Assembly: GCA_021771265.1 (NCBI GenBank)
Contig: JAETPK010000004.1
Span: forward strand, 1 to 58,822
Reading direction: 5' to 3'
DNA: 58,822 nt
From: Oscillospiraceae bacterium
Lineage (GTDB): Bacteria > Bacillota > Clostridia > Oscillospirales > Oscillospiraceae
Part shown: positions 1 to 8,052 of the stretch, one piece after another
How the letters are laid out: each line of letters starts with the position of its first letter
Numbering within the stretch: position 1 is the first letter of the stretch
Position numbers and translations under genes: made by a program
Notes under the pieces: model-generated
Told to the model about the DNA's origin: nothing
The model's database searches: none
What the model saw: only the letters and a program-made list of their open reading frames with translations

Positions 1-1047
1 AGGGAGGCCGGCCGTCTGGCCCCCTATACCCCCGGCGAACAGCCCACAGACGCGCAGTACATCAAGCTCAATACCAACGAAAGTCCCTTCCCGCCCTCTC
101 CCAAGGTGGTGAAGGCCCTCTCCCGGGCGGAGCTTTTGAAGCTGAACCTGTATTCCGATCCCACCTGCGGCCAGCTGGTGGCGGCCATTGCCAAGCGGTA
201 TGAATTGCAGCCGGAAAATGTTCTCACCGGCAACGGCTCCGATGAGATTTTGGCCTTTGCCTTCCGGGCCTTCTGCGGCGAGGGCAAGCCCCTGGCCTAT
301 GCCGACATTACCTACGGCTTCTATAAGTCCCAGGTGGCCCTGTTCGGCCTGGAGGCCAAGGTCATCCCCCTGCGGGAGGACTTCACCCTGAACGTGGACG
401 ACTACATGGACTTCCCCGGCACTATCGTCATCGCCAACCCCAACGCCCCCACGGGCATGACGGTCCCCCGGGCGGATATCCAGCGGCTGCTGGAGGCGGA
501 CCCGGACCGGGTGGTCATCGTGGACGAGGCGTATGTGGACTTCGGCGGCGAAAGCTGCGTGCCCATGATCTACCGCTACGAGAACCTGCTGGTGGTCCAG
601 ACCATGTCCAAGAGCCGCTCCCTGGCCGGCGGCCGGGTGGGCTTTGCCCTGGGTAGCCCCGCCCTCATCTCCGCTCTGAACCGGGTGAAATACAGCTTCA
701 ACCCCTATAACGTCAACCGGCTCAGCATCATTGCCGGCACCGTGGCCGTGGAGGACGAGCCCTATTTCCAGACCTGCACCGCAGCCGTCCGGAACAACCG
801 GGCGTGGACGGTCCGGGAGCTGGAGGAGCTGGGCTTTGCCATCCTGCCCTCCTCCGCCAACTTTATTTTCGCCAAGTCTGACAAGCTCCCCGGCGGGGAG
901 CTGTACCGGAAGCTGAAGGAGAACGGCATTCTGGTGCGGTGGTTTGATGCCGACCGCATCCGGGACTATGTCCGCATCACCATCGGCTCCCTAGAACAGA
1001 TGACGGCGCTGGTGGACGAGATCGCCCGCCTGCTGGAAGAGCTGTAA
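1..1047 (+). CDS. hisC: Histidinol-phosphate aminotransferase, 5' truncated by window edge
   Basis: PLP-dependent aminotransferase that converts imidazole-acetol phosphate to L-histidinol phosphate using glutamate. The frame is open from base 1, and the conserved LNTNESPFPPSP segment precedes the first in-window Met (base 106), so that Met is internal and the true start lies upstream. Visible family signatures are NPNAPTG (about 436-456), DEAY (about 523-534) and the PLP-lysine region TMSKSRSLAGGRVG (about 601-642). It is followed after 12 bases by hisB, with an AAGGAGG site overlapping its stop, so it is translated as part of the his operon. hisG and hisD are not visible and presumably lie upstream. 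Confidence 0.95.
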   Translation, partial: REAGRLAPYTPGEQPTDAQYIKLNTNESPFPPSPKVVKALSRAELLKLNLYSDPTCGQLVAAIAKRYELQPENVLTGNGSDEILAFAFRAFCGEGKPLAYADITYGFYKSQVALFGLEAKVIPLREDFTLNVDDYMDFPGTIVIANPNAPTGMTVPRADIQRLLEADPDRVVIVDEAYVDFGGESCVPMIYRYENLLVVQTMSKSRSLAGGRVGFALGSPALISALNRVKYSFNPYNVNRLSIIAGTVAVEDEPYFQTCTAAVRNNRAWTVRELEELGFAILPSSANFIFAKSDKLPGGELYRKLKENGILVRWFDADRIRDYVRITIGSLEQMTALVDEIARLLEEL

Positions 1048-1059
1048 GGAGGTGCCGCC

Positions 1060-1647
1060 ATGCGTACCGCGAGTATCAAGCGCGACACGAAGGAGACCCA
1101 GATCGAACTGATATTGGACCTGGACGGCACCGGAAAAAGTGATATTGTCACTGGCTGCGGCTTTCTGGACCACATGCTGACCTTGTTTGCCCGCCACGGC
1201 GACTTTGACCTGACCGTCACCTGCCGCGGGGACACCGATGTGGATTACCACCACACAGTGGAGGACATCGGCATCTGCCTGGGGCAGGCGTTCACCCGGG
1301 CCCTGGGGGACAAGCGGGGCATCACCCGCTACGGCCAGTTCCTGCTGCCTATGGACGAGACGCTGGTGCTGTGCGCCGTGGACCTCTCCGGCCGGGACTA
1401 TCTGGGCTGGGCCGTGGACCTGCCCGCGGCGAAGGTGGGGACGTTTGACACGGAGCTGGCCAAGGAATTCTGGCTGGGCTTTGTGCGGAACTGCCCCGGC
1501 TCCATCCACATCCGGAAGCTTGCGGGAGAGAATACCCACCACATTCTGGAGGCCGTGTTCAAAGGCATGGGCCGGGCCCTGAAAGAGGCCGTGGCCCCGG
1601 ACGCAAAGCACCTGGAGGAGATACCCAGTACGAAGGGACTGTTGTAA
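1060..1647 (+). CDS. hisB: Imidazoleglycerol-phosphate dehydratase
   Basis: Manganese-dependent dehydratase of the histidine pathway (IGP to imidazole-acetol phosphate). The 195-residue length is that of the monofunctional enzyme, without the phosphatase domain fused in enterobacteria; phosphatase activity is supplied separately by hisJ downstream. Metal-ligand motifs are visible: GCGFLDHML near residue 30, DYHHTVEDIG near residue 63, and ENTHH near residue 158. The ATG start has an AAGGAGG site 6 bases upstream. The stop codon is one base from the hisH start, indicating translational coupling. Confidence 0.96.
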   Translation: MRTASIKRDTKETQIELILDLDGTGKSDIVTGCGFLDHMLTLFARHGDFDLTVTCRGDTDVDYHHTVEDIGICLGQAFTRALGDKRGITRYGQFLLPMDETLVLCAVDLSGRDYLGWAVDLPAAKVGTFDTELAKEFWLGFVRNCPGSIHIRKLAGENTHHILEAVFKGMGRALKEAVAPDAKHLEEIPSTKGLL

Positions 1648-1648
1648 A

Positions 1649-2260
1649 ATGATCGCGATCGTGGATTACGGCGTGGGAAACCTGTTTTCCCTGTCCTCCT
1701 CTCTGAAGGCCCTGGGCCTGGAGACGGAGATCACCCGGGACGCGGACAAGCTCCGGGCGGCGGACCGCGTCATCCTCCCCGGCGTGGGCGCCTTTGGCGA
1801 CGCCCGGGCCAAGCTGGATGCCACCGGCCTGGTGCCAGTCATTCAGGCGGAGGCGGCCCGCAAGCCGCTGCTGGGCATCTGCCTGGGGATGCAGCTGCTG
1901 TTTGACCGCAGCTTTGAGTACGGGGAGCACCCCGGCCTGGGGCTGGTGCCGGGGCAGGTGGTGGACCTCCGCGGCGCCTTGGCGGACAAGACCTTAAAGG
2001 TCCCCCACATGGGCTGGAACAGCCTGCGGATCGTGAAGGACGACCCGCTGTTCCGGTATGTGCGGGACGGGGAGTATGTCTATTACGTCCACAGCTTTTA
2101 CGCCGTGGACTGCCTGCCCAGCACCTTGGCCACCTCCCGGTACGGCAGCGTGGATGTCACCGGCGTGGTGCGCAGCGGCAATGTCTGGGGCACCCAGTTC
2201 CACCCGGAGAAGTCCGGCGACACAGGGCTGCGGCTGTTGCGGGCCTTTGCGGAGCTGTGA
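1649..2260 (+). CDS. hisH: Imidazole glycerol phosphate synthase, glutamine amidotransferase subunit
   Basis: Class-I glutaminase that feeds ammonia to HisF for IGP and AICAR formation. The oxyanion loop PGVGAFG (about residues 44-50), the nucleophile Cys78 in GICLGMQLLF, and the catalytic His/Glu pair in TQFHPEKSG near the C-terminus are all present. The length of 203 residues is normal. Its partner hisF is three genes downstream (3477-4232), separated by a NimA-like gene and hisA. Confidence 0.96.
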   Translation: MIAIVDYGVGNLFSLSSSLKALGLETEITRDADKLRAADRVILPGVGAFGDARAKLDATGLVPVIQAEAARKPLLGICLGMQLLFDRSFEYGEHPGLGLVPGQVVDLRGALADKTLKVPHMGWNSLRIVKDDPLFRYVRDGEYVYYVHSFYAVDCLPSTLATSRYGSVDVTGVVRSGNVWGTQFHPEKSGDTGLRLLRAFAEL

Positions 2261-2273
2261 GGAGGCGGTCAAT

Positions 2274-2744
2274 ATGCGGAGAAAAGACCGGGAGGTCACC
2301 GACCAGAAAAAAATCAATGAGGTCATTGCCGATTGCGTCTGCTGCCGCCTGGGCTTCTGCGACCAGGGACGGCCCTACATCGTGCCCCTGAGTTTCGGCA
2401 CTGCTGTGGAGGATGACAAGTGGGTATTTTATTTCCACAGTGCCAAAGAGGGCCGGAAGATCGACCTGGTCCGGGCCGGCGGCGTGGTGGGGTTTGAGAT
2501 GGACACCCATTACAAGCTGAACGAGAGCGACCGCGCCTGCGGCTACTCTGCCCGGTTCCGGAGCGTCATCGGCACCGGCAGGGTCTCCTTTGTGGAGGGG
2601 CTGGGGGCTAAAAAGGCGGCGCTGGAGCGCATTATGGCGCACACCGCCGGAAAGTCCGGCTGGGACTTTCCGGACCAGGCCGTGGAGGCCGCCTGCATCT
2701 TCCGGCTGGAAGTGGAAGAGCTCTCCTGCAAGGAACATCTGTAA
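2274..2744 (+). CDS. Pyridoxamine 5'-phosphate oxidase-like / NimA-type flavin-binding protein
   Basis: A 156-residue split-barrel flavin-binding-like protein resembling the NimA/5-nitroimidazole-reductase group. The typical N-terminal MRRKDREVTD, the CRLGFCDQGRPYIVPLSFG strand region and the FYFHSAKEGRKIDL motif are present. ATG 2274 is chosen over upstream in-frame codons because GGAGG lies 9 bases before it and upstream codons would run through hisH. The family binds FMN or haem and reduces small molecules, but no substrate can be read from sequence. It lies between hisH and hisA with tight spacing, so it is co-transcribed with histidine genes. Family confident; function unknown. Confidence 0.85.
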   Translation: MRRKDREVTDQKKINEVIADCVCCRLGFCDQGRPYIVPLSFGTAVEDDKWVFYFHSAKEGRKIDLVRAGGVVGFEMDTHYKLNESDRACGYSARFRSVIGTGRVSFVEGLGAKKAALERIMAHTAGKSGWDFPDQAVEAACIFRLEVEELSCKEHL

Positions 2745-2763
2745 AGAGGATTGGAGAACGGTT

Positions 2764-3483
2764 ATGCAGATATTTCCCGCCATTGATCTCTCCGGCGGAC
2801 AGGTGGTCCGCCTGTACCAGGGAGATTACGACCAAATGACCATTTACGGCCAGGACCCCTGCGCCGTGGCGAGAGACTTTATGGCCGCCGGGGCCAAATA
2901 CCTCCATGTGGTGGACCTGGACGGCGCCAGGGACGGCACCCTGGCAAATTTTACATCCATCGCCGCCATTGCAAGGCAGGGCGGCCTGTACATCGAGGTG
3001 GGCGGCGGCATCCGCACCGAGGAGCGCATCCGGCAGTACCTGGACTTGGGCGTGGGCCGCTGCATCCTGGGCACCATTGCCGTGAAGGACTTTGACTTCA
3101 CTGCCCGCATGGCCCGGACCTACGGCGATCAGATCGCCGTGGGTGTGGACGCCCGGGACGGGTATGTGGCCGTCAACGGCTGGAAGGAGCTGTCCGCCGA
3201 AAAGGGCGTGGACTTCTGCCGCCGCCTGCATGACGCCGGCGTGGGCACCGTCATCTATACGGACATCAGCCGGGACGGCGCCGAGCAGGGCACGAATCTG
3301 GAGGTTTACCGGGAGCTTTCCAAGATCGAGGGCCTGGCCGTCACCGCCTCCGGCGGCGTCAGCTCCCTGGAGGAGCTGCGTCAGCTGGAGGCCATGGGCA
3401 CCCGGGCCGCTATTTTGGGCAAAGCGCTGTACACCGGGCGGCTGGAGCTGAAAACGGTCATCGAGGAGGTGGGCGCATGTTAG
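2764..3483 (+). CDS. hisA: ProFAR isomerase (phosphoribosylformimino-AICAR-P isomerase)
   Basis: TIM-barrel isomerase of histidine synthesis. The N-terminal FPAIDLSGGQVVRLYQGDY carries catalytic Asp8, and the C-terminal half has YTDISRDG with the second catalytic Asp. The phosphate-binding GGGIRTEE and ASGGVSS loops are also visible. The start is ATG 2764, 19 bases after the NimA-like gene; the longer upstream frame is out of register with any known HisA N-terminus. The last 7 bases overlap the start of hisF. The 239-residue length is typical. Confidence 0.96.
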   Translation: MQIFPAIDLSGGQVVRLYQGDYDQMTIYGQDPCAVARDFMAAGAKYLHVVDLDGARDGTLANFTSIAAIARQGGLYIEVGGGIRTEERIRQYLDLGVGRCILGTIAVKDFDFTARMARTYGDQIAVGVDARDGYVAVNGWKELSAEKGVDFCRRLHDAGVGTVIYTDISRDGAEQGTNLEVYRELSKIEGLAVTASGGVSSLEELRQLEAMGTRAAILGKALYTGRLELKTVIEEVGAC

Positions 3484-4232
3484 CCAAGCGCATCATTCCC
3501 TGCCTGGACGTGAAGGACGGGCGGGTGGTCAAGGGCACCAATTTCGAAGGGCTGCGGGACATGGCGGACCCGGTGGAAATGGCCCGCTTTTATAACGATT
3601 CCGGCGCCGACGAGCTGGTGTTTTACGACATCACCGCCTCTGTGGAGGGCCGCGGCCTGTTCACGGACATCCTGCGCCGGGTGGCCAGTGAGATCTTCAT
3701 CCCCCTGACAGTAGGCGGCGGCATCCGCACCCTGGACGACTTTGATCGGGTGCTCAAATGCGGTGCCGACAAGGTATCCGTCAACTCCGGCGCCATCGCG
3801 GACCCGTCCATCATCGGCGCGGCGGCCAGGAAGTACGGCGACCAGTGCGTGGTCCTCAGCATGGACGTGAAGCGGGTGGATGGGCAGTTCCGTCTGTTCG
3901 CCAAGGGCGGCCGGGAAGATACCGGCATCGATGCCATGGAGTGGGCCGTCCGGGGCGTGGGCGACGGCGCGGGGGAGATCGTGCTGAACTCCATCGATAC
4001 CGACGGCGTGAAAAACGGCTTTGACCTGGAGATGCTGGACGCTCTGGCGCAGCGTGTCAGCGTGCCCATCGTTGCCAGCGGCGGCGCCGGAAGCATGGAG
4101 CATTTTGCCAGGTTGTTCACCCATCCCGGCATCGACGCGGGTCTGGCGGCCTCCATTTTCCACACGAAGCAAGTGGACATCAAGGATCTAAAGCGATACC
4201 TCCGCGCCCAGGGCGTGGAAACGCGCTTGTAA
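3477..4232 (+). CDS. hisF: Imidazole glycerol phosphate synthase, cyclase subunit
   Basis: Cyclase subunit of IGP synthase, a TIM barrel paralogous to HisA. The conserved start [20 protein letters not shown] (catalytic Asp11), GGGIRTLDD, the VVLSMDVKR strand with the second catalytic Asp, and [12 protein letters not shown] are all present. It has 251 residues, as expected. It starts inside the hisA stop region, showing coupled translation, and works with HisH (1649-2260). Confidence 0.97.
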   Translation: MLAKRIIPCLDVKDGRVVKGTNFEGLRDMADPVEMARFYNDSGADELVFYDITASVEGRGLFTDILRRVASEIFIPLTVGGGIRTLDDFDRVLKCGADKVSVNSGAIADPSIIGAAARKYGDQCVVLSMDVKRVDGQFRLFAKGGREDTGIDAMEWAVRGVGDGAGEIVLNSIDTDGVKNGFDLEMLDALAQRVSVPIVASGGAGSMEHFARLFTHPGIDAGLAASIFHTKQVDIKDLKRYLRAQGVETRL

Positions 4233-4251
4233 GAGGGGAGTAAAGCAACCA

Positions 4252-4887
4252 ATGGAACTGAAATTTGACGAGCGGGGCCTCATCCCCGCCATTGTCCAGG
4301 ACCACTATACCAAGGAGGTCCTGACCCTGGCCTACATGAACGCGGAGAGTTTGGCCATCACCATCGACGAGCGGCGCACCTGCTTCTGGAGCCGCAGCCG
4401 CCAGGAGCTGTGGCGCAAGGGAGAGACCTCCGGCAATGTGCAGCATGTGGTGTCCATCACCGCCGACTGCGACGGCGACGCCCTGGTGGTGGAGGTGGTG
4501 AAGGACGGCCCCGCCTGCCACACCGGCGCGGAGAGCTGCTTTTTCCATGAGCTCTACCTCTCCGACGAACTGAAGCAGTTCAGCTACGAGGGGCTGTACC
4601 GCCTCATCCAGGGCCGTAAGACCAGTCCCAAGGAGGGCAGCTACACCACCTATCTTTTTGAAAAGGGCCTGGACAAGATTTTGAAAAAGGTGGGCGAGGA
4701 GTGCACAGAGGTCATCATCGGCGGCCGCAAGGAGGACAAGGAGGAGACCATTTACGAGATCGCGGACCTGGCGTACCATGTCATGGTGCTGATGGTCCAA
4801 ATGGGCATCACCGTGGAGGATATCACCCGGGAACTGGAAAAGCGCCATGTGGTGGACCACAAGGTGAAGCAGGAGCGGATGCAATGA
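4252..4887 (+). CDS. hisIE: Bifunctional phosphoribosyl-AMP cyclohydrolase / phosphoribosyl-ATP pyrophosphatase
   Basis: Fusion of HisI (about residues 1-115) and HisE (about 120-205), catalysing steps 2 and 3 of histidine synthesis. The HisI part shows [31 protein letters not shown], the metal-binding DCDGDALV and a Cys in PACHTG. The HisE part shows [13 protein letters not shown] and [13 protein letters not shown]. The fusion is common in Firmicutes and enterobacteria. Its stop overlaps the start of the next gene in an ATGA arrangement. Confidence 0.95.
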   Translation: MELKFDERGLIPAIVQDHYTKEVLTLAYMNAESLAITIDERRTCFWSRSRQELWRKGETSGNVQHVVSITADCDGDALVVEVVKDGPACHTGAESCFFHELYLSDELKQFSYEGLYRLIQGRKTSPKEGSYTTYLFEKGLDKILKKVGEECTEVIIGGRKEDKEETIYEIADLAYHVMVLMVQMGITVEDITRELEKRHVVDHKVKQERMQ

Positions 4888-5711
4888 GCCTGACGCCCGC
4901 CGCCTGTTCCGTCCACACCCACACCGGTTTCTGTGACGGAAAGAACACCCTGGCGGAGATGGCCGCCGCCGCATATGCGGCGGGAGTGCGGTATTACGGC
5001 GTCTCCTGTCACGCTCACACGCCTATCCCCGCCGACGAGGGGGCTGTCCTGCCAAGGGACATGACCGCCTACCGCCGGGTGGTGCTGAATCTGCGGGCGG
5101 AATACGCCGGCCGTATGGAGGTGCTGCTGGGCCTGGAATGGGACAGCCAGTCCGATGTTGAGCCGGTGGGCTTTGACTACTGGATTGGCAGTGTCCACTA
5201 TCAAAAGGGCGGAAACGGCCGCTTTTACGCCGCCGACTGGGGAGAGAAGCAGTTTATCGCCTGCCGGGACGAGCTGTTCGGCGGCGACGCCCTGGCGGTG
5301 GCGGAGGGATATTTTCGGGAGGTGTGCCGGGTAGCGGCGAAAAAGCCGCCCATTCTGGGCCACCTGGATCTCATTACCAAGCTGAACGCCGGAAACCGCT
5401 TTTTCGACGAGGCCGCGCCCCGGTACAAAGCCGCTGCCCTGGCGGCCCTCCACGCCGTGGACCCAGCCGCCACGCTGCTGGAGATCAACACCGGCGGCGT
5501 GTCCCGGGGCTACCGGACCGAACCCTATCCGGCACTGTTCCTGCTGGAGGAGTGGCGCCGCATGGGCGGCAGGATCATCCTCACTTCCGATGCCCACAGC
5601 GCGGACACCGTGGTGTACGGCTACGGCCAGTCCGCCGCCCTGGCAAAGGCGGCTGGCTTTGCGAAGAGCACGCTGCTGACGCTGGGGGGACCGGTGGAAT
5701 GCGCCCTGTAA
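4884..5711 (+). CDS. hisJ: PHP-family histidinol-phosphatase
   Basis: A 275-residue metal-dependent phosphoesterase of the PHP (HisJ/HisK) type that hydrolyses histidinol phosphate. The N-terminal [11 protein letters not shown] supplies metal-binding His11 and His13; GLEWDSQ, GSVHYQ and GHLDLITK provide further metal ligands; LTSDAHSAD is the C-terminal ligand cluster. ATG 4884 overlaps the hisIE stop by 4 bases. As the last gene of the operon it is followed by an intrinsic terminator at 5723. It supplies the phosphatase step absent from the monofunctional HisB. Confidence 0.92.
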   Translation: MSLTPAACSVHTHTGFCDGKNTLAEMAAAAYAAGVRYYGVSCHAHTPIPADEGAVLPRDMTAYRRVVLNLRAEYAGRMEVLLGLEWDSQSDVEPVGFDYWIGSVHYQKGGNGRFYAADWGEKQFIACRDELFGGDALAVAEGYFREVCRVAAKKPPILGHLDLITKLNAGNRFFDEAAPRYKAAALAALHAVDPAATLLEINTGGVSRGYRTEPYPALFLLEEWRRMGGRIILTSDAHSADTVVYGYGQSAALAKAAGFAKSTLLTLGGPVECAL

Positions 5712-5722
5712 CAGCACAGATC

Positions 5723-5763
5723 CACGAAAAAGCCGCGGCTTTGGCCGTGGCTTTCGTGTTTCT
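5723..5763 (+). terminator. Intrinsic terminator of the his operon
   Basis: Stem arms 5731-5738 and 5745-5752 (one G-T wobble) are extended by outer CACGAA/TTCGTG pairs, then a T-containing run. It sits 12 bases after the hisJ stop. Confidence 0.7.
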
Positions 5764-5768
5764 GCCTC

Positions 5769-5797
5769 TTGAGATGGCGGCGGAGACTTGGTACAAT
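5769..5797 (+). promoter_or_regulatory. Sigma-A-type promoter of the HAD gene
   Basis: TTGAGA (5769-5774), 17-base spacer, TACAAT (5792-5797). Located between the his terminator and the ATG at 5835. Confidence 0.65.
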
Positions 5798-5834
5798 AAA
5801 AAGACTTTCAAGAAACAGTGCGAGGTGGTCTGAT

Positions 5835-6488
5835 ATGTATCGGACAGTCATTTTTGATTTGGACGGAACGCTTTTGAATACCATTGAGGATTTGGCAGCG
5901 GCGGGGAACCACGTCTGCCGGGAAAATGGCTGGCCGGAGTATTCCGTGGCGGAGTTCCAGCAGATGGTGGGCCACGGCATTCCCAACCTGGTGCGGCAAT
6001 TTTCCCCGGAGGACTGCCGCAGTCCCCTGATGGTGGCCAACACAGTGGTCCAGTTCTCCGACTATTACGGCGCCCACAATATGGACAAGACCGCCCCTTA
6101 TCCGGGCATCCCGGCTATGCTGGCGCGTCTGAAGGCCGCCGGTGTGCATCTGGCCGTGTATTCCAACAAGGCCGACGAGTTCAGCCAGACCATCATCCGC
6201 CACTATTTTCCGGACATCTTTGACCTGGTGCGGGGCAAGCTGCCGGGGGTGCCGGTGAAGCCGGACCCCACCGGCGTGCGACAGGTGCTGGAGACATTGG
6301 GCGCCGCCGCGCCCGATACCCTGTTCGTGGGAGACAGCGACACGGACATGGACACCGCCCACAACGCAGGACTTGCCGCCTGCGGCGTCACTTGGGGCTT
6401 CCGGGACCGGCAGGTACTGGTGGATGCCGGGGCGGAACTGCTGGCGGACACCGTGGAGCAGCTGGAGACCTATATTCTGGAGCATTGA
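5835..6488 (+). CDS. HAD-superfamily phosphatase, phosphoglycolate-phosphatase-like
   Basis: A 217-residue HAD hydrolase, subfamily IA. Motif I is [12 protein letters not shown] at the N-terminus (nucleophile Asp), motif II is the YSNKADE region (Ser/Thr position), motif III a lysine in GVPVKPDP, and motif IV is [12 protein letters not shown]. The helical cap (about residues 18-85) is of the C1 type found in Gph-like phosphatases. ATG 5835 is preceded by CGAGGTGG; an upstream in-frame codon at 5769 lies inside the promoter. Substrate cannot be fixed from sequence; 2-phosphoglycolate or another sugar phosphate is likely. It has its own promoter and terminator, so it is monocistronic. Confidence 0.88.
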   Translation: MYRTVIFDLDGTLLNTIEDLAAAGNHVCRENGWPEYSVAEFQQMVGHGIPNLVRQFSPEDCRSPLMVANTVVQFSDYYGAHNMDKTAPYPGIPAMLARLKAAGVHLAVYSNKADEFSQTIIRHYFPDIFDLVRGKLPGVPVKPDPTGVRQVLETLGAAAPDTLFVGDSDTDMDTAHNAGLAACGVTWGFRDRQVLVDAGAELLADTVEQLETYILEH

Positions 6489-6517
6489 AAAAAGCCGCCC
6501 GAAGGGCGGCTTTTTGA
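6488..6517. terminator. Bidirectional intrinsic terminator
   Basis: AAAAGCCGCCC loop GAA GGGCGGCTTTTT between two convergent genes (HAD phosphatase and GNAT); poly-A on the left and poly-T on the right allow use on both strands. Confidence 0.9.
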
Positions 6518-6521
6518 TATC

Positions 6522-6977
6522 TCAGGGCGTTTCTGTCCGCCACAGGATCTGGGCGTTCAGCTGAAAACCATATTTTTCATAGAGGTGAATGGCGGGATTT
6601 CCCGCCACGACTTTTACTTCGACCCTGCGGACACCGGCGGCGCGGAAAGCGCCCATGGCCCAATCCATCAGGACTTTTCCCAGCCCCTGACCGCGGAAGG
6701 ATTGCTGTATGAAAAGATAGTCCAGCTTTCCTGCCTCCCGGTGCAGGTCGGCCTTGACAAAGCCGATGGGGCAGCGGTCTTTTTCCAAAACGGCGATCTG
6801 CGAAGTGCCGGCGGCCACGGCGGCGGAGAATTCTTCCAGCACCTGGGCCGGCGGACGGCCGGGATAGGCGCCCCGGTGGTGCAGGGAAACTTGATTGTGA
6901 TAATCCGCCAGCTCGCAAAGACAGTCCTGCAAAAATGGGACTTCCTCCGGTGCCAGCAGCCGCGGGACCATGTTCAT
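6522..6977 (-). CDS. GNAT-family N-acetyltransferase
   Basis: A 151-residue single-domain acetyl-CoA-dependent acetyltransferase. The acetyl-CoA pyrophosphate loop is visible as SFRGQGLGKVLMDWA (motif A, Q/RxxGxG/A), preceded by the beta strand KLDYLFIQ and followed by VEVKVVAGNPAIHLYEKYGF (motif B). An AAGGAGG site lies 8 bases upstream of the ATG at 6977. The acceptor substrate is unknown. It is convergent with the HAD gene and shares its terminator. Confidence 0.9.
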   Translation of the reverse strand: MNMVPRLLAPEEVPFLQDCLCELADYHNQVSLHHRGAYPGRPPAQVLEEFSAAVAAGTSQIAVLEKDRCPIGFVKADLHREAGKLDYLFIQQSFRGQGLGKVLMDWAMGAFRAAGVRRVEVKVVAGNPAIHLYEKYGFQLNAQILWRTETP

Positions 6978-7009
6978 GACGGCGCCTCCTTGATGACGAA
7001 TATAGAATT

Positions 7010-7037
7010 ATTGTAACAGGCAGATGGAAAAAAGCAA
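7010..7037 (-). promoter_or_regulatory. Predicted promoter of the GNAT gene
   Basis: On the minus strand: TTGCTT (7037-7032), 16-base spacer, TACAAT (7015-7010), about 33 bases before the ATG. Plausible but the -35 is weak. Confidence 0.5.
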
Positions 7038-7078
7038 GCGAAAACAGCCCGAAGGCATCGCCTTCGGGCTGTTTTCGC
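7038..7078 (-). terminator. Intrinsic terminator, 19-bp perfect stem
   Basis: Arms 7038-7056 and 7060-7078 are perfectly complementary around a 3-base loop and are flanked by A/T runs. It terminates the lipoprotein transcript on the minus strand before it enters the GNAT promoter. Confidence 0.85.
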
Positions 7079-7092
7079 GGCGCTGCGGCCCG

Positions 7093-7470
7093 TTAAAGCA
7101 GTTGGCCGTAGCTGACGCCGCCGGCATTCCGCTGCCGGGCGGCAGTATCGCCGTTGGTGTTGCTGGTGTTGTTGTTGGCATTGTTGTCCGGCAGCACATC
7201 GTCAATAACGTCGTTCACACCGTTTTCCACATCGTTTACGCCGTTTTGGATGTCCTGAGACAGGTCGCCGTTGTGGCCATCATTGGTGGTCCCGGTTCCG
7301 TTGTTCGTGCCGTTGTTGGCTCCATTGGTGCCATTTTCCGTTGTGCCGTTGGTTGTGCCGTTCGTGGTCCCATTGGTGGTCCCGTTGTTGGTTTTGTTTC
7401 CGCCGCCGCAGGCCGTCAGAGAAAGCGTCAGCAGCAGGACGGTCAGCAGGAGCGCAAAATTCTTCTTCAC
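7093..7470 (-). CDS. Low-complexity Asn/Gly/Thr-repeat lipoprotein
   Basis: A 125-residue predicted secreted lipoprotein. The N-terminus KKNFALLLTVLLLTLSLTAC is a signal peptide ending in a lipobox (Leu-Thr-Ala-Cys). The mature chain begins with a Gly run, then tandem Asn-Gly-Thr-Thr units (about residues 25-60), then an Asp/Val-rich segment with two NGVNDV copies, and a C-terminal Tyr-Gly-Gln-Leu-Leu. The GTG start at 7470 is chosen because AAAGGAGG lies 9 bases upstream; the long open frame further upstream runs through the neighbouring promoter and is not coding. No catalytic domain is visible. I do not recognise the family; a cell-surface linker-like protein is an inference. Confidence 0.7.
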   Translation of the reverse strand: MKKNFALLLTVLLLTLSLTACGGGNKTNNGTTNGTTNGTTNGTTENGTNGANNGTNNGTGTTNDGHNGDLSQDIQNGVNDVENGVNDVIDDVLPDNNANNNTSNTNGDTAARQRNAGGVSYGQLL

Positions 7471-7570
7471 AGTTGTGATCCTCCTTTTGCGGGGACGATA
7501 GGTGTGCGATACCCGAAGTCTATTGTGAGCAAAAATCACATAACTATTAAAGGAAATTTTTGAAAAAGCC

Positions 7571-7599
7571 TTGACTTTTTTGGGAATGTTTGCTATAAC
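7571..7599 (+). promoter_or_regulatory. Promoter of the Fur-family / rubrerythrin operon
   Basis: TTGACT (7571-7576), 17-base spacer, TATAAC (7594-7599). It is immediately followed by an AT-rich palindrome and the regulator gene. Confidence 0.75.
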
Positions 7600-7604
7600 A
7601 ATAT

Positions 7605-7616
7605 TAATAATTATTA
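7605..7616. promoter_or_regulatory. Candidate Fur/PerR operator
   Basis: TAATAATTATTA is a perfect 12-base palindrome starting 5 bases after the -10 and overlapping the expected transcription start. Its AT composition and dyad resemble Fur/PerR boxes (ATAATnATTAT-type). This position would let the adjacent regulator repress itself and rubrerythrin; binding is inferred. Confidence 0.55.
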
Positions 7617-7635
7617 CTGATAAGGAGTGACGATT

Positions 7636-8028
7636 ATGCAGGACCGGCGGTTTTCCCACCAGCGGGAGAGGATCTACGCCGCTGTACTGAACAGCCATGC
7701 CCATCCCTCCGCTGAAATGGTGTATCAGCAGCTGAAGCCAGAAATGCCCCGCCTCAGCCTGGGCACGGTGTACCGCAATCTGCGGCAGATGGCGGCGGAG
7801 GGCAGGCTGATGGAGCTGTCCGGCCCGGCAGCCCGGTTCGACGCGGTCGTCATCCCCCACACGCATTTCCGGTGCACCGGCTGCGGCGCGGTGCTGGACC
7901 TGGACCTGCCCTACGACCCGGCGCTGGATGCCCAGGCGGCGGAGCAGGGCTGCACGGTCATGGGACATAGTCTTTGTTTTACGGGGCTTTGCCCGCAATG
8001 CGGGGCAGGCGCCGGCACAAATTTATAA
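7636..8028 (+). CDS. Fur-family metalloregulator, PerR-like
   Basis: A 130-residue Fur-superfamily repressor. The N-terminal winged helix contains HPSAEMVYQQL and LSLGTVYRNLRQMA (recognition helix), followed by the metal/dimerisation domain with HTHFRCTGCG and a C-terminal CPQC, giving the paired CxxC zinc site. The start is ATG 7636 with AAGGAG 8 bases upstream; the GTG at 7627 overlaps that site. It is upstream of rubrerythrin by 24 bases, so it is probably an autoregulated peroxide-stress operon. PerR rather than Fur or Zur is inferred from this neighbour. Confidence 0.88.
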   Translation: MQDRRFSHQRERIYAAVLNSHAHPSAEMVYQQLKPEMPRLSLGTVYRNLRQMAAEGRLMELSGPAARFDAVVIPHTHFRCTGCGAVLDLDLPYDPALDAQAAEQGCTVMGHSLCFTGLCPQCGAGAGTNL

Positions 8029-8052
8029 AGTTGACAGAAAGGGGAAAATTTT

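Noticed and set aside
7627-7635. GTG 7627 as start of the Fur-family gene
   Set aside because: It lies within the AAGGAG ribosome site; ATG 7636 is at the correct distance.
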